Source of the DNA: Bufo bufo
Lineage: Eukaryota; Chordata; Amphibia; Anura; Bufonidae
Direction of reading: 5' to 3'
Assembly: GCF_905171765.1 (NCBI RefSeq)
Contig: NC_053391.1
Location: 110,892,644 to 110,956,643 of the forward strand
Length of the DNA stretch: 64,000 nucleotides
In this document: in pieces, positions 55,196-64,000 of the stretch
Layout of the letters: the number at the start of each line of letters is the position of its first letter
Numbering within the stretch: position 1 is the first letter of the stretch
The notes under the pieces: generated by a model
The model's database searches: none
What the model saw: only the letters and a program-made list of their open reading frames with translations
Told to the model about the DNA's origin: nothing
Program-made: the position numbers and the translations under genes

Positions 55196-55276
55196 TCAAA
55201 TTTATTTGCACATACACTTAGAAAACCTTCCCTACTGTACGTGTGACATACTTGCAAACATATATACCATTTAATA

Positions 55277-56900
55277 TGCTCAAGGCGAGCAGTAAGGGAC
55301 GAGGAAGTGGCTGTACTGCTGATGGTGCACGCAGAGGCCGTGGCCCTGGGCGCGGTGAAACTGTGCCTGCTGCCAGAGCACAAGAAACTTATCCACGATA
55401 CCTAGCTTCATGTCCCAGTTTGCAGGGTGGCGCAGGACACCACTCTCGAAGTCACACCAGTGCGACCAGGTGGTCATTTGGATTGCAGCAGATAATGCTT
55501 CCAGTTGGTTGAGCACCACTCTGTCTCTCACAAAGTCCAGTCTCAGTAGCCAAGAGTCTGGTCAACAGAATCCTCACCCTGAACCTCCTTTCTCCCACCA
55601 TGGAAAGTCTTGGAAAACAAGTGATCCCACATTCGGATATTCTGAGGAGCTATTTTCATCGCCATCCTTGATTTGGCCCTCTTGCCAAGCCCGCTTGAAG
55701 AGGGACATGAGGAGATCTTGTGCACTGATTCCCAAACTCTTGAGCATCCACAGTCAGAAGAAGATGATGGTGGGGAACCGCAGTTAGTGTTTCACGAGGT
55801 GGATGATGATGATGATGAGACACAGTTGCCAATAAGTCAACCGCAATTAGTGTCTCAAGAGGTTCATGATGAGGATGAGACACAGTTGTCAATATGTGAG
55901 GTTCTTGTTAGGTCAAAAGGTCAGGAGGATGACCAGAGTGAGGAAGTGGAAGAGAAGGTGGTGGACGATGAAATCACTGACCCAACCTGGGAAGGTGACA
56001 AGCTGAGCGAGGACAGCAGTACAGAGGGGGAGGGATCCGCAGCACCGCAACAGGCTGGAAGAGGCAGTGGGGTGGCAAAAGGAAGAAGGCGGGCTACACC
56101 AAACAGGCCCACAACTGTTCCCCGGACCACCCCCTTGCGGGGGGCTAGGTGTTTCGCAGTCTGGCTCTTTTTGGAGGAAAGTGCGGACCATAAAAAAATT
56201 GTCATTTGCAACCTGTGCCGTTCCAAAATGAGCAGGGGCGTGAACACTAGCAACCTCACCACCACCAGCATGATCCGCCACATGGCATCAAAGCACCCTA
56301 ATAGGTGGGCCGAACGCCTGAGTTCACAATCAGCATCTGCGGGTCACACCACTGCCTCCTCTTCCCCTGTGTTACGTGCTGGCCAATCCCCTGTCCAAGA
56401 TGCAGGACCAGATGTCTCCCGCCCCCGAAACCTGGATCTTCGCAAGCACCATCAGCTAACAAATCCACTTCTGTGTCCCAGAGCAGCATACATATGTCCA
56501 TACCCCAGGCCTTTGAACCAGCCACCCACCCACAGGTCATAGCACTAAATACGCACCTTTCCAAATTGCTGGCCCTGGAAATGTTGCCATTTAGGGTTGT
56601 GGACACTGAGGCTTTCCGCAGCCTGATGGCAGTGGCGATCCCTCATTACTCAGTCCCCAGCCGCCACTATTTTTCCTGATGTGTCGTCCCCGCCTTACAC
56701 CACGATGTGTCCCGTAACATCACCCTTGCCCTGACCAATACAGTTATTGGGAAGGCCCACTTAACGACTGACACATTGACAAGTACTTTTGGCCAGGGAT
56801 GCTACATTTCCCTGACGGCACACTGGGTGAACATTGTGGAGGCTGGGAGCGAGTCGTACCCTGGGATGGCACAGGTGCTACCGACGCCAAGGATTGCGTG
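55277..56900 (+). pseudogene. hAT transposase, first part (BED finger)
   Basis: Begins MLKASSKGRGSGCTADGARR, then changes frame into 55673-56542. It has an acidic stretch and a BED zinc finger (residue spacing C..C...H....H) in VICNLCRSKMSRG, then TTTSMIRHMASKHPNRW. The next pieces (MLPFRVVDTEAFRSLM, then TLALTNTVIGKAHLTTDTLT) are in other frames. Frame changes occur near 55450-55670 and 56460, and a stop lies near 56680. The frame stops where the nested element begins (56901). Joined across the insert, the frame continues. Confidence 0.88.
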
Positions 56901-57582
56901 CAGGGCCCGCGCCACCAGTAAGGCGAACTAGGCAGTCGCCTAGGACGCCACTGACACAGTCACCGCTGTCTGTCTCTCTGGTGGTCTGACGTCCTCCTGA
57001 CTAAGTGACTATTCTAACTGCTGGTAGCTTACCTGGCTTCAGGCTGCAGTGCAGAGGGTGGAGCGGAGGCGGAGCTCTGCTGACTTTGGAGCTATTGAGT
57101 AATGATCTTCTGATTTGAACTCCCTGACCCCTCCCACCCTTGAGCACGTGACGCAGAGTCAGAGAGAGGTGGAGCGAAGGAGGAAGAAGAGAATGCAGAA
57201 CGGCCGCACACTGAGCAGCCGAGCAGCCGAGCAGCCAGTCACGGCCACGGTGGCCACCAGTGGCCCACCACCATCAATTTCCCTCCCCCGACCCCCAGTG
57301 CGGCAGTGCAGTGCAGTGCCTGTGCCTTCTCCTTCTGGGACAAAACTAGAGGTGGGCTCCTAGCCTCCTACCTGCCTGGATTGGAGTGCAGCCTGCAGGT
57401 GCAGCTGCTTTCTTCTTCCCCAGCACCCCAGCCAGGGCGACATTGGTGAATGGTGTACGTACCGTGTTTGTCTCCAGTCCCCAGAGCCCGACCAAGAGCC
57501 AGACTGCAGCCAGAGACTAGCTCATCTTATTGTCCTGGACTGGTAAGTAGTCAGTAGACAATGCAATATGTTTATTATTTAC

Positions 57583-58640
57583 TGTATTTTTTGCCTTATA
57601 GGATGCACTTTTCCCCCCCAAAAGTGGGGGGAAAATGGCAGTGCGTCTTATAAAGCGGATTGGGGATACTTCGCTGGCCGCTATGCTGCATAGCGTGGCC
57701 AGCGAAGTATCAGTGTGGAGGTCGGGGCCCGGTGCAGTGAATCTACTCTAACACACCGGGCCCCGCAGCTGTTAAGTACATTCAATCCGAATGGGTCCAC
57801 AATTACTGTACTGTACTTACTGTACTAGTACCTTATGTATAGCATTAAGATGGTGCAGACCGGCAGCTCCCTCGGTCATGCACCACCTGCCGCATCTCCC
57901 TCCTCATGCGCCGCCTGCCCGTCTGCCTGTTCATTCATAAAGTGAGATAAGCAGGCAGGCGGCGCATGAGGAGGGAGCTGCGGCAGGTGGCGCATGACCG
58001 AGGGAGCTGCCGGTCTGCGCCGTCTTAATGCTATACATAAGGTACTACAGTAAGTACAGTACAGTAATTGCGGATCCATTTGGATTGAATGGACTTAACA
58101 GCTGCGGCGTGGCCCGGTGTATTAGAGTAGAATCACTGCACCGGGCCCCACCATGAGTGTCTCCGCCTCCTACCTCCACACTGATGCATCTGATGGGGGA
58201 TCTGTAGATGACACTTATGGGGATCTGTGGATGTCATCCACAGATCCCCTCCATAACATTGCATCATCCACAGATCCCCCCCATAACATTGCGTCATCCA
58301 CAGATCCCCCCCATAACAGTGCGTCATCCACAGATCCCCCATAACAGTGCGTCATCCACAGATCCCCCCATAACAGTGCGTCATCCACAGATCCCCCCTA
58401 TAACAGTGCGTCATCCACAGATCCCTGCCCATAACAGTGCGTCATCCACAGATCCCCGCCCATAACAGTCCGTCATCCACAGATCCCCCCCATAACAGTG
58501 CGTCATCCACAGATCCCCCCCATACCAGTGCGTCATCCACAGATCCCCCCCATAACACTGCGTCATCCACAGATCCTCCCCATAACAGTGCGTCATCCAC
58601 AGATCCCCCCCATAACAGTGCGTCATCCACAGATCATCTG
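57583..58640. mobile_element. Truncated GTATTTTTTGC element with palindrome and minisatellite
   Basis: Starts ACTGTATTTTTTGCCTTATA. It holds a palindrome at about 57725-58150 (CCTCATGCGCCGCCTGCC pairs with GGCAGGCGGCGCATGAGG; GTACTTACTGTACTAGTACC has a similar partner). Then it has about 15 tandem copies of CATAACAGTGCGTCATCCAC, AGATCCCC (58215-58640). The right terminus is missing. Related to 7540-8717. Confidence 0.75.
58215..58640. repeat. Minisatellite, about 27-28 bp unit, about 15 copies
   Basis: Units of GCGTCATCCACAGATCCCCC, CCATAACAGT follow each other without spacers. The first two copies differ most. The translated frames are artefacts. Confidence 0.9.
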
Positions 58641-58701
58641 ATAAGGGGGGACGGCAATTTTTATCTTGCCTAGGGCGGCAAAAATCCTTGCACCGGCCCT
58701 G

Positions 58702-60600
58702 ATTGCGGGCCCTACTTCCATCAGGATTTCCGCCACCACCTACATTAGTGGCTGCAAACCCCCCTTCTCCTCCTCCACATCCTCCTCCACTTCCACCTCT
58801 GAATTCTCATCTTGCAGCACCAGTCAGCCATCAGTCAGTAGCTGGAAGCAGTGTAGCACTTCAGTGGGGAAGCGGCAACAGGCCGTGTTAAAACTAATTT
58901 GCTTAGGTGACAAACAGCACACAGCCACAGAGCTGTGGCAGGGTGTAAGGGACCAGACTGAGCTGTGGCTCTCGCCACTCAACCTACAACCAGGCATGGT
59001 TGTGTCTGATAATGGCCGTAACTTAGTGGAGGCTTTTGGAGCTCGGCAAGCTCACACACATATCATGCCTAGCCCACGTGTTTAACTTAGTGGGTCCGTG
59101 GTTTTTCAAAACCTACCCCAATTTGCCTGAGCTACTGGTGAAGGTGCGCCGCATGTGTGCCCATTTCTGAAAGTCATCTACAGCTGCCCCGGTCTGGCAA
59201 CGCTTCAGCAGCGCTTGCTATTGCCAGCTCACCGACTGTTGTGCAATGGTAGCACGCGCTGGAACTCCACATTCCACATGTTGGCCAGGCTTTGTGAGCA
59301 GCAGAGGGCAGTAGTGGAATACCAGCTGCAACATGGTCGTCGCCTTTACAGTCAGCTTCCGCTCTTCACAAGCGACGAGTGGGCATTGATGTCTGACCTC
59401 TGTGAGGTTTTACGCAACTTTGAGGAATAAACACAGATGGTGAGCGGCGATGCCGCTATTATCAGCGTAACCATCCCACTTCTGTGTCTACTGAAACGCT
59501 TGCTGTTCACAATGAAGGTGGACGCTTTGCATGTGGAAGAGGTGGAAATGGGGGAAGACAGTACACAGGGTGATAGCCAGACCACCCTCAGTTTGTCTTT
59601 TCTGTACGAATTGGATGATGATGATGATGAGGAGCAGCAGGAGACGGTTGCCCCTGCTACAAAGGGTAGTACCCATAACAGGTTTATTCCATCTGTTCAG
59701 CGTGGATGGGCTGAAGAGGAGGAAGAGGATGAGGAGATTGAGAGTCATCCTCCTGATGAGGACAGCGAAGTCTTATCTGTTGGGACTCTGGTACACATGG
59801 CTGACTTTATGTTATGCTGCCTTTCCCGTGACCCTCGCCTTATACGCATTTTGGCCAACACCGATTACTGGTTGTTCACCCTTCTCGACCCCCGCTACAA
59901 AGAGAACTTCTCATCTCTCATTCCTGTGGTGGAGAGGACTATCAAAATGGTGCAATACCAGAAGGTCCTTGTGGAAAAATTGCTCCCAAAATTTTCAGCT
60001 GACAACGCTGGCGGCAGAGTACGTAGTTCCTTGGGCAACCGAGGAGGAGAGACGAGGGGAACACACAGCAGTTCCAACAGAGGCAGGGCAACGCTCTCCA
60101 AGGCCTGAGACAGTTTCATGACACTCCGCCAGCACCCTCACCCTGATGCGTGGCCTAGTGTCACAAGGAGGGAAAAGTTTTGCAAGATGGTGAAGGAGTG
60201 CATAGCAGACCGTGTCAGCGTCCTCAGTGATCCATTACTATTGGGCGTCCAAGCTGGACACGTGGCACGAACTGGCGCTCTAAGCCTTGGCGGTGCTGGC
60301 CTTCCTTGACGCCAGCGTTTTGTCAGAGCGGGTATTTAGTGCTGCTGGGGGCATAATAACTGATAAACGCATCCGCCTGTCAACTGAAAATGCTGACAGG
60401 TTGACTCTTATCAAAATGAACAAGGCCTGGATTGCCCCTGACTCAGGAAAGCAGCTGAACGTGAAGGCACTTTACATGTGGATTTTATGGTGTATTGAAT
60501 ACACTGTATTCCCATGCACCCCTTCCACCACAAAAAAAGGGTATATGGTTCAATCTTCCTTTTCTCGTCCATCTCCATCATATCAACATGTTTATTAGGC
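58702..60600 (+). pseudogene. hAT transposase, second part (catalytic core and dimerisation domain)
   Basis: Resumes ISATTYISGCKPPF in frame with the part before the insert. Pieces: KLICLGDKQHTATELW (the H of a typical LTTD...H region is not sure), MVVSDNGRNLVEAF (catalytic Asp region), then FHMLARLCEQQRAVVEYQLQ, EWALMSDLCEVLRNFEE, and LLDPRYKENFSSL. The hAT C-terminal dimerisation domain is clear: DASVLSERVFSAAGGIITDK, then NADRLTLIKMNK. Stops lie near 59085 and 59430. Frame changes occur near 59100-59160 and 60110-60300. It cannot make a full transposase as it stands. Confidence 0.88.
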
Positions 60601-60765
60601 TGCCCCCGCCCATAATGTTTTAGATGGTCAGATCAGCAGCAGGCCCTCACCCCTAATGTTTTAGATTGTCAGCTCAGCAGCAGGCCCTCACCCCAAATGT
60701 TTTAGAGGGTCACCAGCAGGCCCTTGTTCCTAATGTTTTTGAGGGTCACCAGCAGGCCATTAATT
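60590..60765. repeat. Four tandem copies in the hAT 3' part
   Basis: A unit of about 45-50 bp carries CAGCAGGCCCTCACCCCTAA, TGTTTTAGA. The last two copies are diverged (CAGCAGGCCCTTGTTCC). Confidence 0.8.
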
Positions 60766-61591
60766 TTTCAAGGGTGTGTATGATGCCCTCCTTTATGTGT
60801 AATAAAGAGTGTATAGTAGTGCCGGTTCCTTGCAATTTTTGGAAGCCCTTTCACTCAGTGCATAGGCTTTATGAGTGTAGGAGTCCTACTACCTGAACAA
60901 TTGTACCACAATGTGAATGAGGCCCTCCTTTATGTGATATACAGGTTGTATTCCTTGTACTTTTTGGCAGCATTTGCACTTTATATACAAGTAAATATAT
61001 AGGAAAGAATGTTTTTCCTCTAAAATCGATTTTATCTTCGGTTTGGTGCGTATTATTGCCAGTCTGTAAAAGTGGCGTACTACTCGGACAACATCGTTCC
61101 CAGCAGCGACCTGGCAGTCCAAGATGCATCCAGACATCCTCCACATGCTGTTCCCAAACCATTTCGGTGGTGTTTCCATCAATTTCTGACCTTTTCCTAT
61201 GAACCAGACACCCTCCCCTCTTCAGAGCAGGGGGTGCCTGATTTAATGCTCGGGTTCTCCCATTGACTTCCATTGTGCTCGGGTGCTCTGTAGAGCACCC
61301 GAGCTTCCCAAGGTGTTCTACTCGAGCACCCAAGCACTTTGGTGCTCGATCAACACTACATGTGATATTTCAGTGGCCTTTTACAGATAAAAAGTTTTAA
61401 ATACCCTTGCTATTGTTTGCAGTTCCACAGAGGTCCGTTAATGAAGGACATGGCATATCATGTTTAATGCATTGTGTTACGTCCAGTCTTCCACACAAAG
61501 ATACATACAGTATGTAATGGGTTCTTTATTAGGCAGTCTTATAAGACGACTTTGTGGCAAAGCTCCAGTGTTGGACTGGGGATCTTGGGAC

Positions 61592-62585
61592 AAGTGTTGA
61601 GCGCGAATATTCGCATTATGAATTTTTATTGCGAATATCGCACTTAGAGAATTTGCAAATATTTAGAATATAGTGCTATATATTCGTAATGATGAATATT
61701 AGTTTTTTTTTTTTAAACACAGTCCACATCAGGTGATCACCCCCCCCCCCCCCCTTCTTCTAGCTTGTGGGCCAATGAGAAGGCTTTGTCACAGCTTAGC
61801 AACATCCCTAGCAACCAATAGAAAAGTTGCCTACCCCTTCACTATATAAATGAAGACACTCCCCAGCAGGCATTTTGTGGAGTTTCATGTGAGAGAGAGA
61901 GAGGAGCTTGAATACTGTGCTGTGCTTTTTCTAATTACATTCCAAACCGCATATAAATAATCCTGATAGTTAGTGTTAGATAGTAATAGGGAATTGTGTA
62001 GCTGAATAGCTGATAGGGTCCAGTGCAGAGAGTAGTGTAGGTTATAGAGATAGTTAGCTGAAATTTATAATCCATATAGTTAGTGTTAGATATATAGGTT
62101 ATAGTGCAATGTGCATGTGAGAGAGATTTCTCTGCTGTCCATACATACATGCTACAGAAATAGTATTGTTGGGACATCACAGCACTAAGTATAACAATCA
62201 GTATTATGTTGTCAGACCCGATTAAAGGTGAAGTTGCATGTATTGCGCTAAAATATTTGAATCAATAGTGGCGATTTGCACGATATCGAATACTTTGAAA
62301 AACTCTATCTGCATATAAAGCTATTGTTATGACATGCATGGAATTTTATTCTAAAACAGTGCTGTAATGTACAATTACTTACCGTGATCAGGAGTTCTTT
62401 CTCACTATCTCGAAAGTTGCTGCCAACCATTTTCATCACTTATGTAGCTAATAGTGCGTGCGTGCGTGCGTGCATAATAGCGCAATTGAAAAGAATATCA
62501 CAAAATCACGAATATTTGGCGAATAGTCACCTAAATAATTGTGATATATCGCAAATTCGAATATTGCCCCTGCCGCTCATCACTA
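61592..62585. mobile_element. hAT-type MITE, 994 bp, perfect 8-bp duplication
   Basis: Left end AAGTGTTGAGCGCGAATATT, right end (complement) TAGTGATGAGCGGCAGGGGC. Flanked by CTTGGGAC (61584-61591 and 62586-62593). It contains a C run (about 61740-61754) and a GTGC run (62455-62475). No transposase frame. The right end matches the left end of 46913-47285, so it is the same family. Confidence 0.88.
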
Positions 62586-62897
62586 CTTGGGACCCACCAG
62601 AGAAAATTATTTCTCAAGGCCCCATCGCTATATCATCAATATAACACCCATTGTCACAGAAATCCAGCATTATGAGAAGACTGAGGCTTCTCTAGGTTTA
62701 ATTGCAATAATCTGATAACAATACTTGCTATACTTGTACTTTACATACTTGGCCATTAAGATCATTTCTCTTTTGTTATCTATCAGGGGCTGAAGTTTAT
62801 GTTTGGTCAGCACCTTCTAATCATTTCCTCTATGTTTGCTAGAGAATCAGCAAAATTATCCGCCTGTGAGTTTGATGGGTGGTTTAATTACGCCGTC
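62586..62897. other. Nothing recognised
   Basis: AT-rich intron sequence between two MITEs. Confidence 0.5.
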
Positions 62898-62900
62898 TAA

Positions 62901-63268
62901 GGCCCCCTGTGCGCCCCGTGGTCGTGCTGTGGCCCGCAAAATGCGGGCCGCAATGCACAAACTCAGTCCATGGGAGAGCCACAGCGGATCGCTGACCCAT
63001 TCACTTGAATGGGTCCGCGATCCGGCCGTTCCGCAAAAAGATAGGACATGTTCTATCTTTTTGCGGAACGGAAGTACGGGACGAAACCCCCACGGAAGCA
63101 CTCTGTAGTGCTTCCGTAGGGTTCCGTTCCGTGCTTCCGTTCCGTACCATTCCGCATCTCCGGATTTGCGGGCCCATTCAAGTGATGCGGAATGCCCACG
63201 GAACGGCACCTGTGTATTGCGGGTCCGCAATACGGCAACGGGAAGCACACGTTTGCGTGCAGGGGGCC
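62901..63268. mobile_element. Harbinger-like MITE flanked by TAA, 368 bp
   Basis: Termini GGCCCCCTGTGCGCC on the left and GTTTGCGTGCAGGGGGCC on the right, flanked by TAA (62898-62900 and 63269-63271). The interior is palindromic (AAAAAGATAGGACATGTTCT and AGAACATGTCC-type pairs). The terminus differs from the CATTCACAC copies but the interior motif (GGACATGTTCTATCTTTTTG) is shared. Confidence 0.8.
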
Positions 63269-63271
63269 TAA

Positions 63272-63908
63272 CGCTAAGCATTTGCAGTATCTCTCCCTTC
63301 AGAGACACACTGACATTTAATGATGTGGATATCTGCATCTTGCTTAATTCAACGCTTTGCTTAGAGAACGAGAACTTGTATGAAATATATAAAGGCAGCA
63401 AGATTCTCCAAATGGTGCTACATGAAAGATACATCATTAATATCAGTCTTATTAAAATCAGTCAAATACAAAAAGAAAGAAATATTACTTTTGTTATAGT
63501 AAAATCAATATGCTTTATGCAATTATTGGAATGTCTTCTGGATTTTTGGAAATGAATAGTGCAGACGATAAGAGTAGAATCATTTTCGCCGGGGTGTTTA
63601 CTATGTAAGGAATCAGTCTAATTGTTCCCTAGGTTTGCAATGAGAGGTGCATTGTATATGTTAGCTAATGTACTGTTTCTTTAGCTCAATGTTCAATGCA
63701 TGACTAATGATGTGAGGACCTGGATTGACTTGTATGTACTGACCCGCTAGGGCACACACAGCTCCAGAATGGTAGATTGTTGTTGCTGCAGCAGTGCTTA
63801 TAGTGCTTGTCTGAAAAGAGCATAATGGCTTCATAGCTTACATTAACAATACATGACCTTGCCTGTTGTAATGTGATTAAATTCTCTGTCCGTGTCTTCC
63901 TCTGGCAG
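63272..63908 (+). other. aipl1: 3' end of aipl1 intron 2
   Basis: Unremarkable AT-rich sequence ending in a strong pyrimidine tract and CAG acceptor (TTCTCTGTCCGTGTC, TTCCTCTGGCAG). Confidence 0.8.
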
Positions 63909-64000
63909 CACACTGGTTTGTACCCACTTGTCTCAAAGAGCTTGCGGCGCATTGCAGAAGGAAAGGACCCAACGGATTGGCATGTGCATACTTGTGGGTT
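63909..64000 (+). CDS. aipl1: aipl1 coding exon 3, first 92 nt
   Basis: Begins in phase 0 right after the CAG acceptor. It encodes [20 protein letters not shown], then [10 protein letters not shown], and runs off the window. In AIPL1 this is the insert region of the FKBP-like domain after codon 92; the DWHVHTCG block is AIPL1-like rather than AIP-like. No stop or frameshift is seen. Together with exon 2 it shows that the gene is on the + strand and continues to the right, where the rest of the FKBP-like domain and the TPR domain should lie. Confidence 0.93.

Larger units (their letters stand above)
56901..58701. mobile_element. Nested hAT-type element, 1,801 bp
   Basis: Ends CAGGGCCCGCGCCACCAGT and ACCGGCCCTG, with a second inverted match inside (TAGGCAGTCGCCTAGG and CTTGCCTAGGGCGGC). 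Flanked by ATTGCGTG (56893-56900) and ATTGCGGG (58702-58709), 7 of 8 matching. No transposase frame is present. It contains a further, truncated GTATTTT-type element with a minisatellite. Confidence 0.85.
54601..61358 (+). mobile_element. hAT transposon, 6.8 kb including a nested element
   Basis: Starts TAGTGTTGGGCGAGCATG. The right end on the complement starts TAGTGTTGATCGAGCACC, so about 16 bp match with two differences. Flanked by a perfect 8-bp duplication CATGTGAT (54593-54600 and 61359-61366), typical of hAT. It encodes a BED-finger hAT transposase on the + strand. Without the nested insert it would be about 4.95 kb. Tandem repeats lie in both untranslated parts. Confidence 0.93.
13770..63908 (+). 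other. aipl1: aipl1 intron 2, 50,139 bp, packed with transposons
   Basis: Bounded by donor GTGAGTATAT at 13770 and acceptor TGTCCGTGTCTTCCTCTGGCAG ending at 63908 (split here: TGTCCGTGTC and TTCCTCTGGCAG). The codon phase matches on both sides (Asp-Val-Thr, then His-Thr-Gly), as in other AIPL1 genes. Recognisable mobile elements cover well over half of it. Elements with genes lie in both orientations, and several carry their own polyadenylation signals or potential splice sites. Confidence 0.9.

Noticed and set aside
55656..56283. Minus-strand frames of 78-122 codons opposite the hAT transposase
   Set aside because: The + strand encodes a recognisable BED finger and acidic region; the minus frames have low-complexity His/Leu/Ser composition only.
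58215..58640. Regular 27-28 bp repeats that could look like a CRISPR array
   Set aside because: Units follow each other without unique spacers, there are no cas genes, and the sequence is vertebrate nuclear DNA.

Overview
The window is a piece of a vertebrate nuclear genome, most likely a frog or toad. The one host gene I can support is aipl1 (photoreceptor co-chaperone, aryl-hydrocarbon-receptor-interacting-protein-like 1) on the + strand. Coding exon 2 is at 13590-13769 and the first 92 nt of exon 3 are at 63909-64000, both with good splice sites and phase 0. The intron between them is 50,139 bp (13770-63908). Positions 1-13589 would be intron 1 or upstream sequence; exon 1 was not found. 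The amphibian guess rests on the mix of transposon families (DIRS, Gmr1-type gypsy, BEL/Pao, several Tc1 families, hAT, CR1 and other LINEs, and many foldback MITEs) together with a vertebrate retinal gene.

Upstream part (1-13589): a decayed Gmr1-type Ty3/gypsy retrotransposon (integrase before reverse transcriptase) whose 3' LTR is split by a 5'-truncated LINE; several foldback MITEs; a long palindromic element carrying a minisatellite (7540-8717); a broken Tc1 element (9405-10950); and MITE copies up to exon 2.

Intron 2, left half: a nearly complete DIRS-type tyrosine-recombinase retrotransposon on the minus strand (14360-20151) with inverted termini and an internal complementary region. 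Next comes a repeat with inverted arms, then a second Tc1 element (21565-26818) split by a 3.6 kb TTAA-flanked element. An intact DD36E (Incomer-type) Tc1/mariner transposase gene follows (26843-28063). After it lies a full-length, very young BEL/Pao retrotransposon (28631-36503) with 662-bp LTRs that differ at only 2 positions and a 5-bp target duplication.

Intron 2, right half: a 780-bp foldback; a three-level nest (LINE split by CR1 split by a MITE) at 41676-45000; a family of short Harbinger-like MITEs flanked by TAA; hAT-type MITEs with perfect 8-bp duplications; and a 6.8 kb hAT transposon (54601-61358, 8-bp duplication CATGTGAT). The hAT transposase reading frame is split by a second, 1.8 kb hAT-type element. 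The exon 3 acceptor follows at 63908.

There is no operon or gene cluster here; what links the pieces is insertion history. Several insertions can be ordered in time because one lies inside another, and in three cases the uninterrupted target can be read from the sequence itself. I found no evidence for a new cellular system. The most noteworthy items are the intact DD36E transposase, the young BEL/Pao copy, the DIRS copy with a stop-free frame running under its RT/RNase H region, and the TTAA element whose empty site is preserved in the opposite Tc1 terminal repeat.
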